A stretch of 64,000 nucleotides of DNA, from positions 1,054,001 through 1,118,000 of the forward strand of contig LMOK01000003.1 in the NCBI GenBank assembly GCA_001423545.1, written 5' to 3'. The stretch's first letter is position 1; every line of letters begins with the position of its first letter. Source of the DNA: Orlajensenia sp001423545 (GTDB lineage: Bacteria; Actinomycetota; Actinomycetes; Actinomycetales; Microbacteriaceae). This document shows positions 17,603 to 28,922 of this stretch, piece by piece. Below the pieces are notes generated by a model that worked only from the letters and a program-made list of their open reading frames with translations, did not search any database and had not been told where the DNA came from. The position numbers and the translations under genes were made by a program.

Positions 17603-20167
17603 GTGACCCTCAGCACCACAGCCACCGACCGGTCGGTCGACCGGAGCACTGCCTCCGTCGCAGCGCTGGACACCGCCGCACTCGCATCCGGGCTCCCGCT
17701 CGACGAGAAGATCGCCCTGCTCACCGGGGCGGGCACGTGGGTGCTGCACAACATCGACGCCATCGGGCTGCGCACAGTCACGGTGTCGGATGGCCCCATC
17801 GGCGTGCGCGGAGTCGACGGCGACGGCCGCCCGTCGGCCCAGCTGCCGGCGCCCAGCGCCACGGCCGCCACCTGGGACGTCGACCTGCAGGCGCGCATCG
17901 GCACGCTGATGGCGGGGGAGGCCCGGCGGAAGGGCGTCGACGTCGTGCTCGCACCCGTCGTCAACCTGCAGCGCTCTCCCGTGGGCGGCCGCCACTTCGA
18001 GTGCCTCTCCGAAGACCCCTTCCTCACCACGCAGCTCGCCGTCGCCTTCATCTCCTCACTGCAGCAGCAGGGCGTCGCCGCCTGCATCAAGCACTTCATC
18101 GCCAACGAGACCGAGACCGATCGCACCGAGTACGTCTCGCGCATCGACGAGCGCACCCTCCGCGAGGTCTACCTGGCGCCGTTCGAGGCCGTGGTCGAGG
18201 CCGGCGTCTGGACCATCATGGCCGCGTACAACGGTCTGTCCCTCGAGGGCGTCGACGCCACGGCGACGGAGCACGGCCCGCTGCTGAACGGAATCCTCAA
18301 GAACGAGTGGGGCTTCGACGGCGTCGTCATCAGCGATTGGCTGGCGACCAAGAACACCGTCGATGCCGCCCTCGGCGGACTCGACCTCGTGATGCCCGGC
18401 CCCGGCGGCCCGTGGGGCGAGAACCTCACCCAGGCCGTTCGCGACGGCCGCGTGCCGATCGACGTCATCGACGACAAGGTGGCCCGCATCCTGCTCCTCG
18501 CCGAGCGCGTCGGAGCTCTCACCGGTACCGCCGGCGATGTTCCCGCCTTCGACGCGACGGATGCCTCGCCCGAGCCCGACGCTCCCGAGATCCGCGCGCT
18601 GCTCACCGAGCTGGCCGCCCGCTCCACCGTCGTGCTGCGGAACGAGGGCGGCCTGCTTCCGCTCGACGCCGACACGACGAGCGTCGCGCTCATTGGGCCG
18701 AACGCCGCGAAGCTCTTCACCCAGGGCGGCGGCAGCGCCTTCGTGCGCGCTCCGCTCGTGGCCGACCCCGTCGCGGCTCTGCGGGCGGCCCTGCCTGCGG
18801 CATCCGTCACCCTGCACCGCGGCGGAGTGAGCGAGGCCGGCGCCCCCGCCATGCCGAGCGAGCTGCTCTCCACTCCCGACGGCGCCCCCGGAATGCTCAT
18901 CGAGCACCTCGACTCCCACGGTGCTGTCGTCGACACGAGCGTGATCACGGATGCCGCCCACATCTGGTTCGACATCCTCGATCCGCGCGTCGTCGACGTG
19001 CGACTGACCACCGACGTGAGCGTCGCCGGCGGCGGACACCACGCGATCGAGTTCGCCCCGGTCGGAGCGCACCGCATCGAGGTCGACGGCGTGCTGCTCA
19101 GCGAATCAGGCGCCCGCGTCGGCAGCGAGGTCGTGCTCAACTCCTCCTACGCGAACCCCGAGACCTTCACCGCCACGCTCCCGGATGACCACGCCGACCG
19201 CGTCGTGCACATCGAGGCCGTGCTGCAGGTCGTGCAGGCCGATGCCTACGGCGACTTCGTGCGACTGCACCTGCGGTACCGCGAGCCCGGGCTGTCGGTG
19301 GAGCAGGAGATCGCCGAGGCGGTCTCGGCCGCCGGGGCATCGGACGTGGCCGTGGTCGTCATCGGCACCAACCCCGAGACGGAGTCCGAGGGCTGGGACC
19401 GGCCGAACCTCGACCTGCCCGGCCGTCAGAACGAACTCGTGCGCCGCGTGCTGGAGGCCAATCCGCGCACGATCGTGGTCGTGAACGCCGGTGCCCCGGT
19501 CATCCTGCCGTGGCTCGACGAGGTACCCGCCGCGCTCTGGTGGTGGTTGCCCGGTCAGGAGGCCGGCACCTCGCTCGCCGCCGTGCTCACCGGAGCCATC
19601 GAGCCCTCGGGTCGCCTGCCCTGGACCCTTCCAGCCGACGAGGCCGACGTCCCCGTGGCGAACGGCCTTCCCGTCGACGGATTCGTCGATTATCCCGAGG
19701 GCACCGACGTCGGCCACCGCGGTTGGGACCGCCACGGCCTCACCCCAGCCCGCGAGTTCGGCTACGGGCTCGGCTACACGACGTGGGAGTACAGCGGGAT
19801 CGCCGTGACGGATGCGCCGGCATCCGGAGCCGAAGCCGCTGCAGGCGCCGCAACCACCCTGGCCACGGCCTCCATCACCCTCGCCAACTCCGGCCTCCGC
19901 GCCGGCCGCGAGGTCGTGCAGGTCTACCTCGAGGCTCCCGCAGAACCAGCCGACCCCCAGCGCCCTGTCCGCTGGCTCGCCGGCTTCGCAGTCGTCGACG
20001 CCGAACCCGGCGTCGAGATCACCGTCGACATCCCGCTGGCCAGACGATCCTTCGAGATCTGGTCGACGGATGCCGCGACCTGGCGACTCCCCGCCGGCAC
20101 GTATCGTGTCGTCGCGGGACGATCCAGCCGAGATCTCCGTCTCGAGGCCGCGCTCGCGGTCTCCTGA
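17603..20167 (+). CDS. Glycoside hydrolase family 3 beta-glucosidase with an inserted PA14-like domain
   Basis: The 854-residue protein should hydrolyse terminal beta-glucosides in the cytoplasm, since no signal peptide is visible. The first GH3 domain contains PVVNLQRSPVGGRHFE, KHFIANETETDR and the nucleophile Asp245 in VVISDWLATKN. Within the second domain, a beta-rich insert (about 430-560, including HHAIEFAPVGAHRIEVDG) resembles a PA14 module, often found in GH3 beta-glucosidases. A C-terminal FN3-like domain ends the protein. The GTG at 17603 has GGAG 7 nt upstream. It leads an apparent operon with the ABC importer genes that follow, and the TetR operator lies in its promoter region. Confidence 0.92.
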   Translation: MTLSTTATDRSVDRSTASVAALDTAALASGLPLDEKIALLTGAGTWVLHNIDAIGLRTVTVSDGPIGVRGVDGDGRPSAQLPAPSATAATWDVDLQARIGTLMAGEARRKGVDVVLAPVVNLQRSPVGGRHFECLSEDPFLTTQLAVAFISSLQQQGVAACIKHFIANETETDRTEYVSRIDERTLREVYLAPFEAVVEAGVWTIMAAYNGLSLEGVDATATEHGPLLNGILKNEWGFDGVVISDWLATKNTVDAALGGLDLVMPGPGGPWGENLTQAVRDGRVPIDVIDDKVARILLLAERVGALTGTAGDVPAFDATDASPEPDAPEIRALLTELAARSTVVLRNEGGLLPLDADTTSVALIGPNAAKLFTQGGGSAFVRAPLVADPVAALRAALPAASVTLHRGGVSEAGAPAMPSELLSTPDGAPGMLIEHLDSHGAVVDTSVITDAAHIWFDILDPRVVDVRLTTDVSVAGGGHHAIEFAPVGAHRIEVDGVLLSESGARVGSEVVLNSSYANPETFTATLPDDHADRVVHIEAVLQVVQADAYGDFVRLHLRYREPGLSVEQEIAEAVSAAGASDVAVVVIGTNPETESEGWDRPNLDLPGRQNELVRRVLEANPRTIVVVNAGAPVILPWLDEVPAALWWWLPGQEAGTSLAAVLTGAIEPSGRLPWTLPADEADVPVANGLPVDGFVDYPEGTDVGHRGWDRHGLTPAREFGYGLGYTTWEYSGIAVTDAPASGAEAAAGAATTLATASITLANSGLRAGREVVQVYLEAPAEPADPQRPVRWLAGFAVVDAEPGVEITVDIPLARRSFEIWSTDAATWRLPAGTYRVVAGRSSRDLRLEAALAVS

Positions 20168-20252
20168 GGAGGAGTCCACCACCACCACGAAGCACCACAC
20201 GCACCACGGGCATCCGCTCGATAAACAAAATGAGATGCAAGGAGGCATTCAG

Positions 20253-21917
20253 ATGAGAAAAAAGCTCATCATGGCTGCGGCGGCTTTCGCCGTCGCCGGA
20301 CTCGTCCTCTCCGGTTGCTCCCCCTCGTCGGGGAACAACTCGGGCGGAGGCAGCGACAAGCCGCTCACGATCGCCATGCCGAACGGCGCGATCACCGAGA
20401 ACTCGAACCCGTTCCTCTCCACGGCAGCCGGATCCCAGCTGGGCTACCGCTGGGCGATCTACGAGCCCGTCGTGCAGTTCAACCTCGCCGAGCCGAGCAA
20501 GCCGGGCACCCCCTGGCTCGCGGAGGAATTCGCGTGGAACGACGACTACACGGCGATCACCTTCACCGTCCGTGACGGCGCGAAGTGGTCGGACGGCGAG
20601 GACATCACCGCCGATGACTACGTCTACACCTTCGAGCTCCTGCGCGACACTCCTGCACTGAACGTCTCGGCCCTGCCCGTCACCGACGTCACCGACAACG
20701 GCGACGGCACCGTCACGGTCGGCTTCGAGACCTCGCAGTACGTGCGGCAGCAGTTCATCTACCAGACCTTCATCGTGCCGGAGCATGTCTGGTCGAAGAT
20801 CGCCGACCCCGAGACCGACGTCAACAAGACGCCTGTCGGCTCGGGCCCGTACACGCTCAAGACCTGGACGCCCCAGGTCGTCACGCTCACCGCGCGCGAT
20901 GACTACTGGGGTGGAGAGCCGCCCGTGAAGACGCTGCAGTACAGCTCCTTCACCGACAACGCGGCGCTCACGACGGCCCTCACCTCGGGCCAGGTGCAGT
21001 GGACCTGGACGTTCATCCCCGACTACGAGAACGTCTTCATCGCGAAGGACCCGGCGAACCACCTCGCCTGGTTCCCGGCCGGCCTCGGCATCGACCTGCT
21101 CTACGTCAACACGACAGAGAAGCCGTTCGACGACGCCGCCGTGCGCAAGGCCGTGAGCATGGTCATCGACCGCGACAAGATCTCGACGCAGGCCTACTCG
21201 GCCACGTCGCCGGCGATCACCAGCGAGACCGGCCTGCCGCAGCCGGCCGGTGACCCGTTCATCAGCTCCGCACTCACCGACGCCACCTACGAGGTCGACG
21301 TCGACGGAGCCAAGAAGGTGCTGGCGGATGCCGGGTACACCCTCGACGGCGACAAGCTGATCGACCCGTCGGGCACTCCCGTCACCTTCAGCCTGACCAA
21401 CCCCACCGGGTGGTCGGACTATCTCGCCAGCCTGCAGATCATCGCCGACTCGGTGAAGCCGCTCGGAATCGACGCCACAGTCGACGCGCAGGCTGCCGAC
21501 CCGTGGTTCGACGCCGTCGCGCAGGGCAACTTCCAGGCGACCAACCACTGGACCGACACGGGCATCACGCCGTACGACATCTACTCCAACTCGATGAACG
21601 GCACCTTCAACGTGCCGGTCGGCGAGAGCGCCGAGTGGAACTTCGGGCGGTACGACAACCCGAAGGCGACCGAGCTGCTGAGCCAGTACGTGGCGGCGAC
21701 GGACGACGCCGGACGCCAGACGGCGCTCGACGGTCTCCAGCAGATCTTCGTCGACGACGTGCCGGCCATCCCCACGGTCGGTCGAGCCTTCGGCGCAGAG
21801 TTCTCGCAGAAGTACTGGAAGGGATGGCCGTCGGCAGACAACCCCTACGCCCACCCGCAGCCCACGCAGCCCAGCGTCTCCCAGGTTCTGATGAGCCTCG
21901 AGGCGAACAACGGCTAG
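20253..21917 (+). CDS. Family 5 solute-binding lipoprotein of an oligopeptide-type ABC importer
   Basis: The 554-residue protein begins at an ATG with a strong AAGGAGG 7 nt upstream. A signal ends in the lipobox VLSGC, giving Cys22. SBP_bac_5 features follow: WLAEEFAWNDDYTAITFTVR, DGAKWSDGEDITADDYVYTF, and the hinge-region VGSGPYTLKTW. This family includes dipeptide, nickel and also sugar-binding members such as the cello-oligosaccharide binding proteins of Thermotoga. Because the gene directly follows a GH3 beta-glucosidase, beta-gluco-oligosaccharides are the more probable ligand than peptides. A strong hairpin follows the stop. Confidence 0.92.
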   Translation: MRKKLIMAAAAFAVAGLVLSGCSPSSGNNSGGGSDKPLTIAMPNGAITENSNPFLSTAAGSQLGYRWAIYEPVVQFNLAEPSKPGTPWLAEEFAWNDDYTAITFTVRDGAKWSDGEDITADDYVYTFELLRDTPALNVSALPVTDVTDNGDGTVTVGFETSQYVRQQFIYQTFIVPEHVWSKIADPETDVNKTPVGSGPYTLKTWTPQVVTLTARDDYWGGEPPVKTLQYSSFTDNAALTTALTSGQVQWTWTFIPDYENVFIAKDPANHLAWFPAGLGIDLLYVNTTEKPFDDAAVRKAVSMVIDRDKISTQAYSATSPAITSETGLPQPAGDPFISSALTDATYEVDVDGAKKVLADAGYTLDGDKLIDPSGTPVTFSLTNPTGWSDYLASLQIIADSVKPLGIDATVDAQAADPWFDAVAQGNFQATNHWTDTGITPYDIYSNSMNGTFNVPVGESAEWNFGRYDNPKATELLSQYVAATDDAGRQTALDGLQQIFVDDVPAIPTVGRAFGAEFSQKYWKGWPSADNPYAHPQPTQPSVSQVLMSLEANNG

Positions 21918-21929
21918 GTGAGTGACGTG

Positions 21930-21965
21930 TGAGGGGCGGGGAGTCTTCCGGATCCCCGCCCCTCA
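21930..21965 (+). terminator. Strong hairpin after the solute-binding gene, inside the operon
   Basis: Left arm TGAGGGGCGGGGA (21930-21942) pairs perfectly over 13 bp with TCCCCGCCCCTCA (21953-21965) around a 10-nt loop. No U-tract follows. Placed between the binding-protein gene and the ATPase gene, it could stop part of transcription or protect the upstream mRNA end, giving more binding protein than membrane subunits, a common arrangement in ABC importers. Confidence 0.75.
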
Positions 21966-22002
21966 TGCAACGCTGCACTGGCACAGTCTCGAAGAGGAGA
22001 TC

Positions 22003-23087
<1,085 letters not shown>

Positions 23088-23091
<4 letters not shown>

Positions 23092-24065
23092 GATTCCTGC
23101 TCCGCCGCCTCGCGTTCTACGCGATCACCCTGTGGGCGGCCGTCACCATCAACTTCCTGATCCCACGGATGCTGCCGGGCAACCCCGTGCAGTCGATCAT
23201 GAACCGCTTCCAGGGCACGATCTCGAGTTCGGCCGTCACCAGCCTCAAGGCCCTGTTCGGCATGGACGACCCGCAGCCGCTGTGGGTGCAGTACTGGAAC
23301 TACATCGGGCGCATCCTGCGCGGGGACTTCGGCCTCTCGTTCACCTATTACCCGACGCCGGTCTCCGAGGTGATCGCGCAGGCGCTGCCCTGGACCATCG
23401 GCCTCGTCGGCATCGCCACGCTGCTCAGCTTCATCATCGGCACCAGCGTCGGCGTCCTCGCCGGCTGGCGCCGCGGCAGCTGGATCGACGGAGTGCTCCC
23501 CGTCGCCACCTTCTTCTCGGCCGTTCCGTACTTCTGGCTCGGCCTCATCGCCATCATGATCTTCGCGGTCTGGATCCCGCTCTTCCCGGCCTCGGGAGGT
23601 TACGCGTGGGGTGCGATCCCCGGCTTCAACATCGAGTTCATGGGTTCGGTGCTCTACTACGGCATCCTGCCGGCCGTCACGATCATCCTGAGCTCCGTCG
23701 CCGGCTGGATCCTCGGCATGCGCAACATGATGGTCACGGTCTCGAGCGAGGACTTCGTGACGGTGGCCCACGCCAAGGGCCTCAAGGAGCGCACGGTCAT
23801 GGTGGGCTACGCAGCCCGCAATGCCGTGCTGCCGCAGATCTCGGGCTTCGCGCTCGCCCTCGGCTTCATCGTGGGTGGAACCCTCGTGACCGAGATCGTG
23901 TTCAGCTACCCGGGCATCGGCTTCGTGCTGTTCCAGGCCGTCAATGCCAAGGACTACCCCTTGATGCAGGCGATCTTCCTCGTCATCACCATCGCCGTGC
24001 TCGTGGCGAACCTCCTCGCCGACGTCCTGTACGTCGTGCTCGACCCGCGCACCAGGCAGGACTAG
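23088..24065 (+). CDS. ABC transporter permease, DppB/OppB type
   Basis: The 325-residue membrane protein has the DppB N-terminal pattern (first membrane helix, then FLIPRMLPGNPVQSIM) and about six membrane segments. The permease loop includes DFVTVAHAKGLKERTVM, and the C-terminal region FSYPGIGFVLFQAV is typical of the family. It starts at an ATG overlapping the TGA of the ATPase gene; the frame upstream of 23088 lies inside that gene. Together with the DppC-like protein it forms the channel. Confidence 0.93.
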
Positions 24066-24069
24066 GACC

Positions 24070-25061
24070 ATGGGATTCGTACGCAATCGCAAGTCGCTGA
24101 CCGGGCTCGTCATCCTGGGCTTCTTCGTGATCATCGCCATCATCGGGCCGTGGATCGCCCCCTACGACCCCGATGCCCTCGGCGACGACACCCTCGCCCC
24201 GCCGAGCCCCGAGCACTGGCTGGGCACCACGCAGGTCGGGCAGGACATCCTGTCGCAGCTGCTCGTCGGAACCCGCGGCGTGCTCGTCGTCGGCTTCGTC
24301 TCCGGTGCGATCGCCACCTTCCTCGCCGTGATCGTCGGAGTCACGGCCGGCTACGTCGGCGGGCTGACGGATGAGATCCTGTCGGCGCTCGCCAACATCT
24401 TCCTGGTCATCCCGGCACTGCCGCTCATCATCATCATCACCAGTCAGCTGCCGTCGGCCGGCGAGTTCACCACGGCCGCCGTCATCTCGATCACGGCGTG
24501 GGCCTGGGGCTCCCGCATCATGCGAGCGCAGACCCTGTCCCTTCGCAACCGCGACTTCATCCAGGCCTCCCGCGCCAACGGCGAGTCGCTCTGGCGCATC
24601 GTGACGGTGGAGATCCTGCCGAACCTCACGGCGATCATCGCGTCGAGCTTCGTGGGCACCGTGACCTTCGCCATCCTGTCCGAGATCACGCTGGCCTTCA
24701 TCGGCGTCGCGTCGATCTCCGACTGGAACTGGGGCACCATCCTGTTCTGGGCGCAGTCCAACCAGGCCCTCGCCCGGGGCGCCTGGTGGTGGTTCGTGCC
24801 CGCCGGCCTCTGCATCGCCCTCGTCGGCATGGCGCTGGCGCTCATCAACTTCGGCATCGACGAGTACGTGAGCCCGCGACTGCGCACCACCGCCGCCCGC
24901 TCACGCGACCTCAAGCGCCTCGGCATCACCCCGCGCGTGGGCTTCACCCCCGTCTCCCGCGGTCACCTCGCTCCACCGAAGCCGCGTCGTCGCCCCAAGC
25001 CCCACGAGCCCGTCCCCGCCATCGACACGTCGTTCGCCATGATAGAAGAAGAGGCCAGCCG

Positions 25062-25065
<4 letters not shown>
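24070..25065 (+). CDS. ABC transporter permease, DppC/OppC type
   Basis: The 331-residue protein opens with a membrane helix followed by PYDPDALGDDTLAPPSPEHW and LGTTQVGQDILSQLL, the conserved DppC periplasmic block. The EAA-type loop is present around RNRDFIQASRANGESLWRI. A basic, proline-rich cytoplasmic tail of about 60 residues is longer than in many DppC proteins. It starts 4 bp after the DppB-like gene and overlaps the following ATPase by ATGA. Confidence 0.93.
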
Positions 25066-26174
<1,109 letters not shown>

Positions 26175-26197
26175 GTGCCCACTCGACCTCCCCCGCC

Positions 26198-26282
26198 GCT
26201 CGCTGAGGGCCGAGCGGAGCGACCGGCCGAAGCGCCTTACGTTGGCGCTTCGGCCGCGGACTGCGTCCGGGCCTCACCGAGC
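26198..26282. repeat. GC-rich hairpin repeat after the ABC operon
   Basis: An inner perfect 12-bp stem pairs GGCCGAAGCGCC (26225-26236) with GGCGCTTCGGCC (26244-26255) around TTACGTT. Outer arms GCTCGCTGAGG and CCTCACCGAGC pair with one mismatch. The right half recurs at 16652-16690, and the outer arm at 34922-35010. It lies between convergent genes, so it can also serve as a bidirectional terminator. Confidence 0.75.
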
Positions 26283-26285
26283 TGG

Positions 26286-27587
26286 CTAGCTGAGCTGGTC
26301 CTGCTTCGCCTTCACCGGGATGAGCAGGAGCAGCCCGATGAGCAGCACCAGCACGATGCCCAGGATGCCCCAGTACTGCTCGCCGCCGATGGTCACGAAC
26401 AGCGCGAAGGCCGTGGGCGCCAGGAACGTCGCCGCCCGGCCCGTCGTGGCGTAGAGCCCGAAGACCTCGCCCTCGCGGCCGGCGGGGATCAGCCGGGACA
26501 GGAAGGTGCGGCTGGCCGATTGCGCCGGGCCGACGAAGAGGCAGAGCGCGAGGCCGAAGATCCAGAAGACCACGGTGCCGCCGTCGTGCAGGAGGAATAC
26601 CAGAGTGCCCGAGATCACGAGGCCGACCAGCGCCGTGATGATCACGGGCTTGGCGCCGAGCCTGTCGTCGAGGTAGCCGACGCTGATGGTGGAGATGCCG
26701 GCCACGACGTTGGCGGCGATCGCGAAGATGATGACGTCGCCGGGGGAGAAGCCGAAGGTGCCGGCAGCGAGCACGCCGCCGAAGGTGAAGACGCCGGTGA
26801 GCCCGTCGCGGAACACGGCGCTCGCAAGCAGGAAGTAGACCGTCTGGCGGCTGGTCTTCCAGAGCCGGGCGATGTCCTTTCCGAGAACGGCATACGACTG
26901 GATGAAGCCGACGCGGGCACGCTTGGCGGCATCCGTCACCGGAATCTCCGGGATGGCGAACAGCACGGGCAGGGCGAAGACCGCGAACCACACTGCGGCG
27001 ATCACCATCGAGACCCGCACGGCGAGGCCGTCTTCACTCGTCACGCCGAACAGGCCGACCTCGGGCTTGATGAAGCCGAAGTAGACGACGAGCAGCAGCA
27101 CGATTCCGCCGATGTAGCCCATGCCCCAGCCGAATCCGCTGACGCGCCCGACGTTCTTGGGGGTCGAGACCTGGGAGAGCATGGCGTTGTAGTTGACGCC
27201 GGCGATCTCGAAGAACACCGTTCCGACGGCCAGCAGGATGAGGCCGAGGAGAAGGTAGTCGAGGCTCGGCTGCACCAGGTACATGAGTGCCAGGCAGGCG
27301 ACCACCACGGCGGTGTTCACGGCGAGCCAGAGCTTGCGGCGGCCCGACGTGTCGGAACGCTGGCCCGTCACCGGGGCGATGAGCAGCACGACGATGCCCG
27401 CCAGGCCGAGCGCCCATCCGAGCTGGGCCGACACCGCGGCCTGCTCGCCGAACGCCTCGCCGGTGATGTAGACGGTGAAGACGAAGGTGGTGGCGACGGC
27501 GTTGAACGCTGCCGATCCCCAGTCCCACAGGCCCCACGCGAGGATCTTGCCTCGAGTGGTCTGCGGATCGGCAACGGTGCTGGTCAT
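26286..27587 (-). CDS. MFS transporter, UMF1/Atg22-like
   Basis: The 433-residue membrane protein has about twelve hydrophobic segments. The opening WGLWDWGSAAFNAVATTFVF and the loop GQRSDTSGRRK after the third segment are typical of the UMF1 group of MFS proteins, related to Atg22. Substrate is unknown. It converges on the ABC operon with the GC-rich hairpin between, so it is not part of that operon. Confidence 0.88.
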   Translation of the reverse strand: MTSTVADPQTTRGKILAWGLWDWGSAAFNAVATTFVFTVYITGEAFGEQAAVSAQLGWALGLAGIVVLLIAPVTGQRSDTSGRRKLWLAVNTAVVVACLALMYLVQPSLDYLLLGLILLAVGTVFFEIAGVNYNAMLSQVSTPKNVGRVSGFGWGMGYIGGIVLLLVVYFGFIKPEVGLFGVTSEDGLAVRVSMVIAAVWFAVFALPVLFAIPEIPVTDAAKRARVGFIQSYAVLGKDIARLWKTSRQTVYFLLASAVFRDGLTGVFTFGGVLAAGTFGFSPGDVIIFAIAANVVAGISTISVGYLDDRLGAKPVIITALVGLVISGTLVFLLHDGGTVVFWIFGLALCLFVGPAQSASRTFLSRLIPAGREGEVFGLYATTGRAATFLAPTAFALFVTIGGEQYWGILGIVLVLLIGLLLLIPVKAKQDQLS

Positions 27588-27691
27588 GCGCTCAGGCTAA
27601 TGCCGCGGGGTGAACGACACGCTGCATCCCGGTGGCGGAATACGAGCGCGGCCGGCGCCGGATGCCGCCCCGTCGGCGGGCCCGGCATCCG

Positions 27692-28570
27692 TCACCACAG
27701 CTCGCCGACGAGCTCCGCGAAGAACGACTCGGCGTCACGGTCGAGGCCGTGCCTGCTGAACCACGTGCACACGTTCGTCACGTCGCGGTGCAGGAAGTCG
27801 AGGCCGCTCGGATTGGCGGCGACGTCGACGAGTTGGGGCAGGTCGATGACCACGACGCGCCCGTCGTGCACGAGCAGGTTGTAGGCCGAGAGGTCTCCGT
27901 GGGCGACGCCGGCCCTGGCGAATGAGCGCATGATCTCGAAGGTCTGGTCGAAGAGCGGCTCGAGCTCGTCGCGCCGCGCCCGCACTTGGGCGAGCCGCGG
28001 TGCGGCGGTGCGGCCGTCGCCGATGAACTCCATGAGCACTTCGGTGGAGTTCACCTGCACCGGGTAGGGAACCGGCACGCCCGCCGCGTGCGCACGGCAG
28101 AGCGCCTCGAACTCGGCGAACGCCCACCGTCCGGAGGCGACGCCGCGGCCGTAGGAGGAGCCGCGCGCGATGGCTCGGGTGTCGCGGGTGTTCCGCATCC
28201 GTCGCCCCTCCTGATACTGGGCGGATCGGTGGAAATCGCTGGTCTCCAGCCCGCGGTACCTCTTGGCGGCGAGCAGGCAGCTGGGGCCGGGGTTGCCGGA
28301 ACCGTCGTCGGGAACCCCGCGCTCGATGAGGAACACGTCGCCCTCCTTGCCGGTCTTGACGATGCCGAGCTCGGTGTCGAAGGCGGCGGCGCTCGTGACG
28401 AGCCACGACGGATACGGCTGGGGTCCGCGCTCGGTCGGCGTGATCGACGGCCAGGTCGACCAGCGTTGGCCGTCACCGGGCTCGACGAGGGTGAAGGCGC
28501 CGTCGAACTCGTCGAAGGCGGGGTGCGGGGTCGTGAGAGTGGGGGTCGTGAGAGGGGTGTCGAAAGACAA
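27692..28570 (-). CDS. RIO1-type atypical serine kinase
   Basis: The 292-residue protein has the RIO kinase core: GKEGDVFLIERG as the nucleotide loop, the Lys of LLAAKRYR, VLMEFIGD in the hinge, catalytic HGDLSAYNLLVHDG and metal-binding VVIDLPQLVD. It ends shortly after the core (HRDVTNVCTWFSRHGL), as bacterial RIO proteins do. Substrate and role in bacteria are not established. The start is a TTG at 28570 with GGAG 9 nt upstream; that GGAG lies in the 3' arm of a small stem, and an 18-codon open frame begins 123 nt upstream (see the neighbouring entries), which suggests translational control. Confidence 0.88.
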   Translation of the reverse strand: MSFDTPLTTPTLTTPHPAFDEFDGAFTLVEPGDGQRWSTWPSITPTERGPQPYPSWLVTSAAAFDTELGIVKTGKEGDVFLIERGVPDDGSGNPGPSCLLAAKRYRGLETSDFHRSAQYQEGRRMRNTRDTRAIARGSSYGRGVASGRWAFAEFEALCRAHAAGVPVPYPVQVNSTEVLMEFIGDGRTAAPRLAQVRARRDELEPLFDQTFEIMRSFARAGVAHGDLSAYNLLVHDGRVVVIDLPQLVDVAANPSGLDFLHRDVTNVCTWFSRHGLDRDAESFFAELVGELW

Positions 28571-28579
28571 GGTGATGTT

Positions 28580-28596
28580 CTCCGGATGAGACGGAG
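28580..28596 (-). promoter_or_regulatory. Small stem covering the ribosome site of the RIO kinase gene
   Basis: On the minus-strand mRNA, CTCCG and CGGAG pair around the loop TCTCATC. The 3' arm contains the GGAG that serves the TTG start at 28570, so folding would hide the ribosome site. Five GC-rich pairs make a weak to moderate stem. Its position after the leader frame is that expected of a translation attenuator, but this is inference. Confidence 0.4.
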
Positions 28597-28636
28597 GCCA
28601 CCGGATGTCCGCGCCGCGTGAGACGCAGGGCGGGTG

Positions 28637-28693
28637 CTAGCGGATGACCTCGAGGAAGGAGGAGTGAGCAGGTGTCACTGAGAAGACGGCCAT
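28637..28693 (-). CDS. Candidate leader peptide upstream of the RIO kinase
   Basis: An 18-codon frame reads MAVFSVTPAHSSFLEVIR and ends in TAG. GGGAG lies 9 nt before its ATG. It is on the same strand as the RIO kinase, 66 nt before that gene's TTG start, and the stem covering the kinase ribosome site lies in between. It is too short for standard gene calling. I do not recognise the peptide. It may sense translation state through ribosome pausing; coding status is unproven. Confidence 0.45.
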   Translation of the reverse strand: MAVFSVTPAHSSFLEVIR

Positions 28694-28842
28694 GCGATAT
28701 CACTCCCTTCGATCTCCGGTGGAACGGATGCGCGAACGCGCGCGCTCAGCCTACGCCCGCGCGCGCCGTGGGGGCAATGGGCGCCCGGCGCCGCGACTCG
28801 CCGCCGCACCCCTGCGACTCGCCGCCGCGCCACGCGCTGTCC

Positions 28843-28898
28843 CGACTCGCCACTTTCGGTCGGTATGGGCGCAGGTAACGACCGAAAGTGGCGAGTCG
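28843..28898. repeat. 56-bp hairpin element, 19-bp perfect arms
   Basis: Arms CGACTCGCCACTTTCGGTC (28843-28861) and its exact complement (28880-28898) flank an 18-nt loop. It shares architecture and the core GCC.ACTT.CG with the elements at 47195-47252 and 57338-57395. A poly-G tract follows the right arm. The gap from 28694 to 28922 otherwise holds repeated GACTCGCCGCC units and no gene beyond the promoter side of the leader frame. A degenerate right half may persist at 29945-29977. Confidence 0.75.
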
Positions 28899-28922
28899 AG
28901 GCCGGGAGGGGGGAGGGGGGAA

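Noticed and set aside
20178..20215. CAC-rich stretch, possible His-rich short peptide
   Set aside because: No start with ribosome site in a frame of useful length; it lies in the leader before the binding-protein gene.
20019..21854. 611-residue minus-strand frame
   Set aside because: Antisense to the family 5 binding protein; Arg/Asp/Val-rich shadow.
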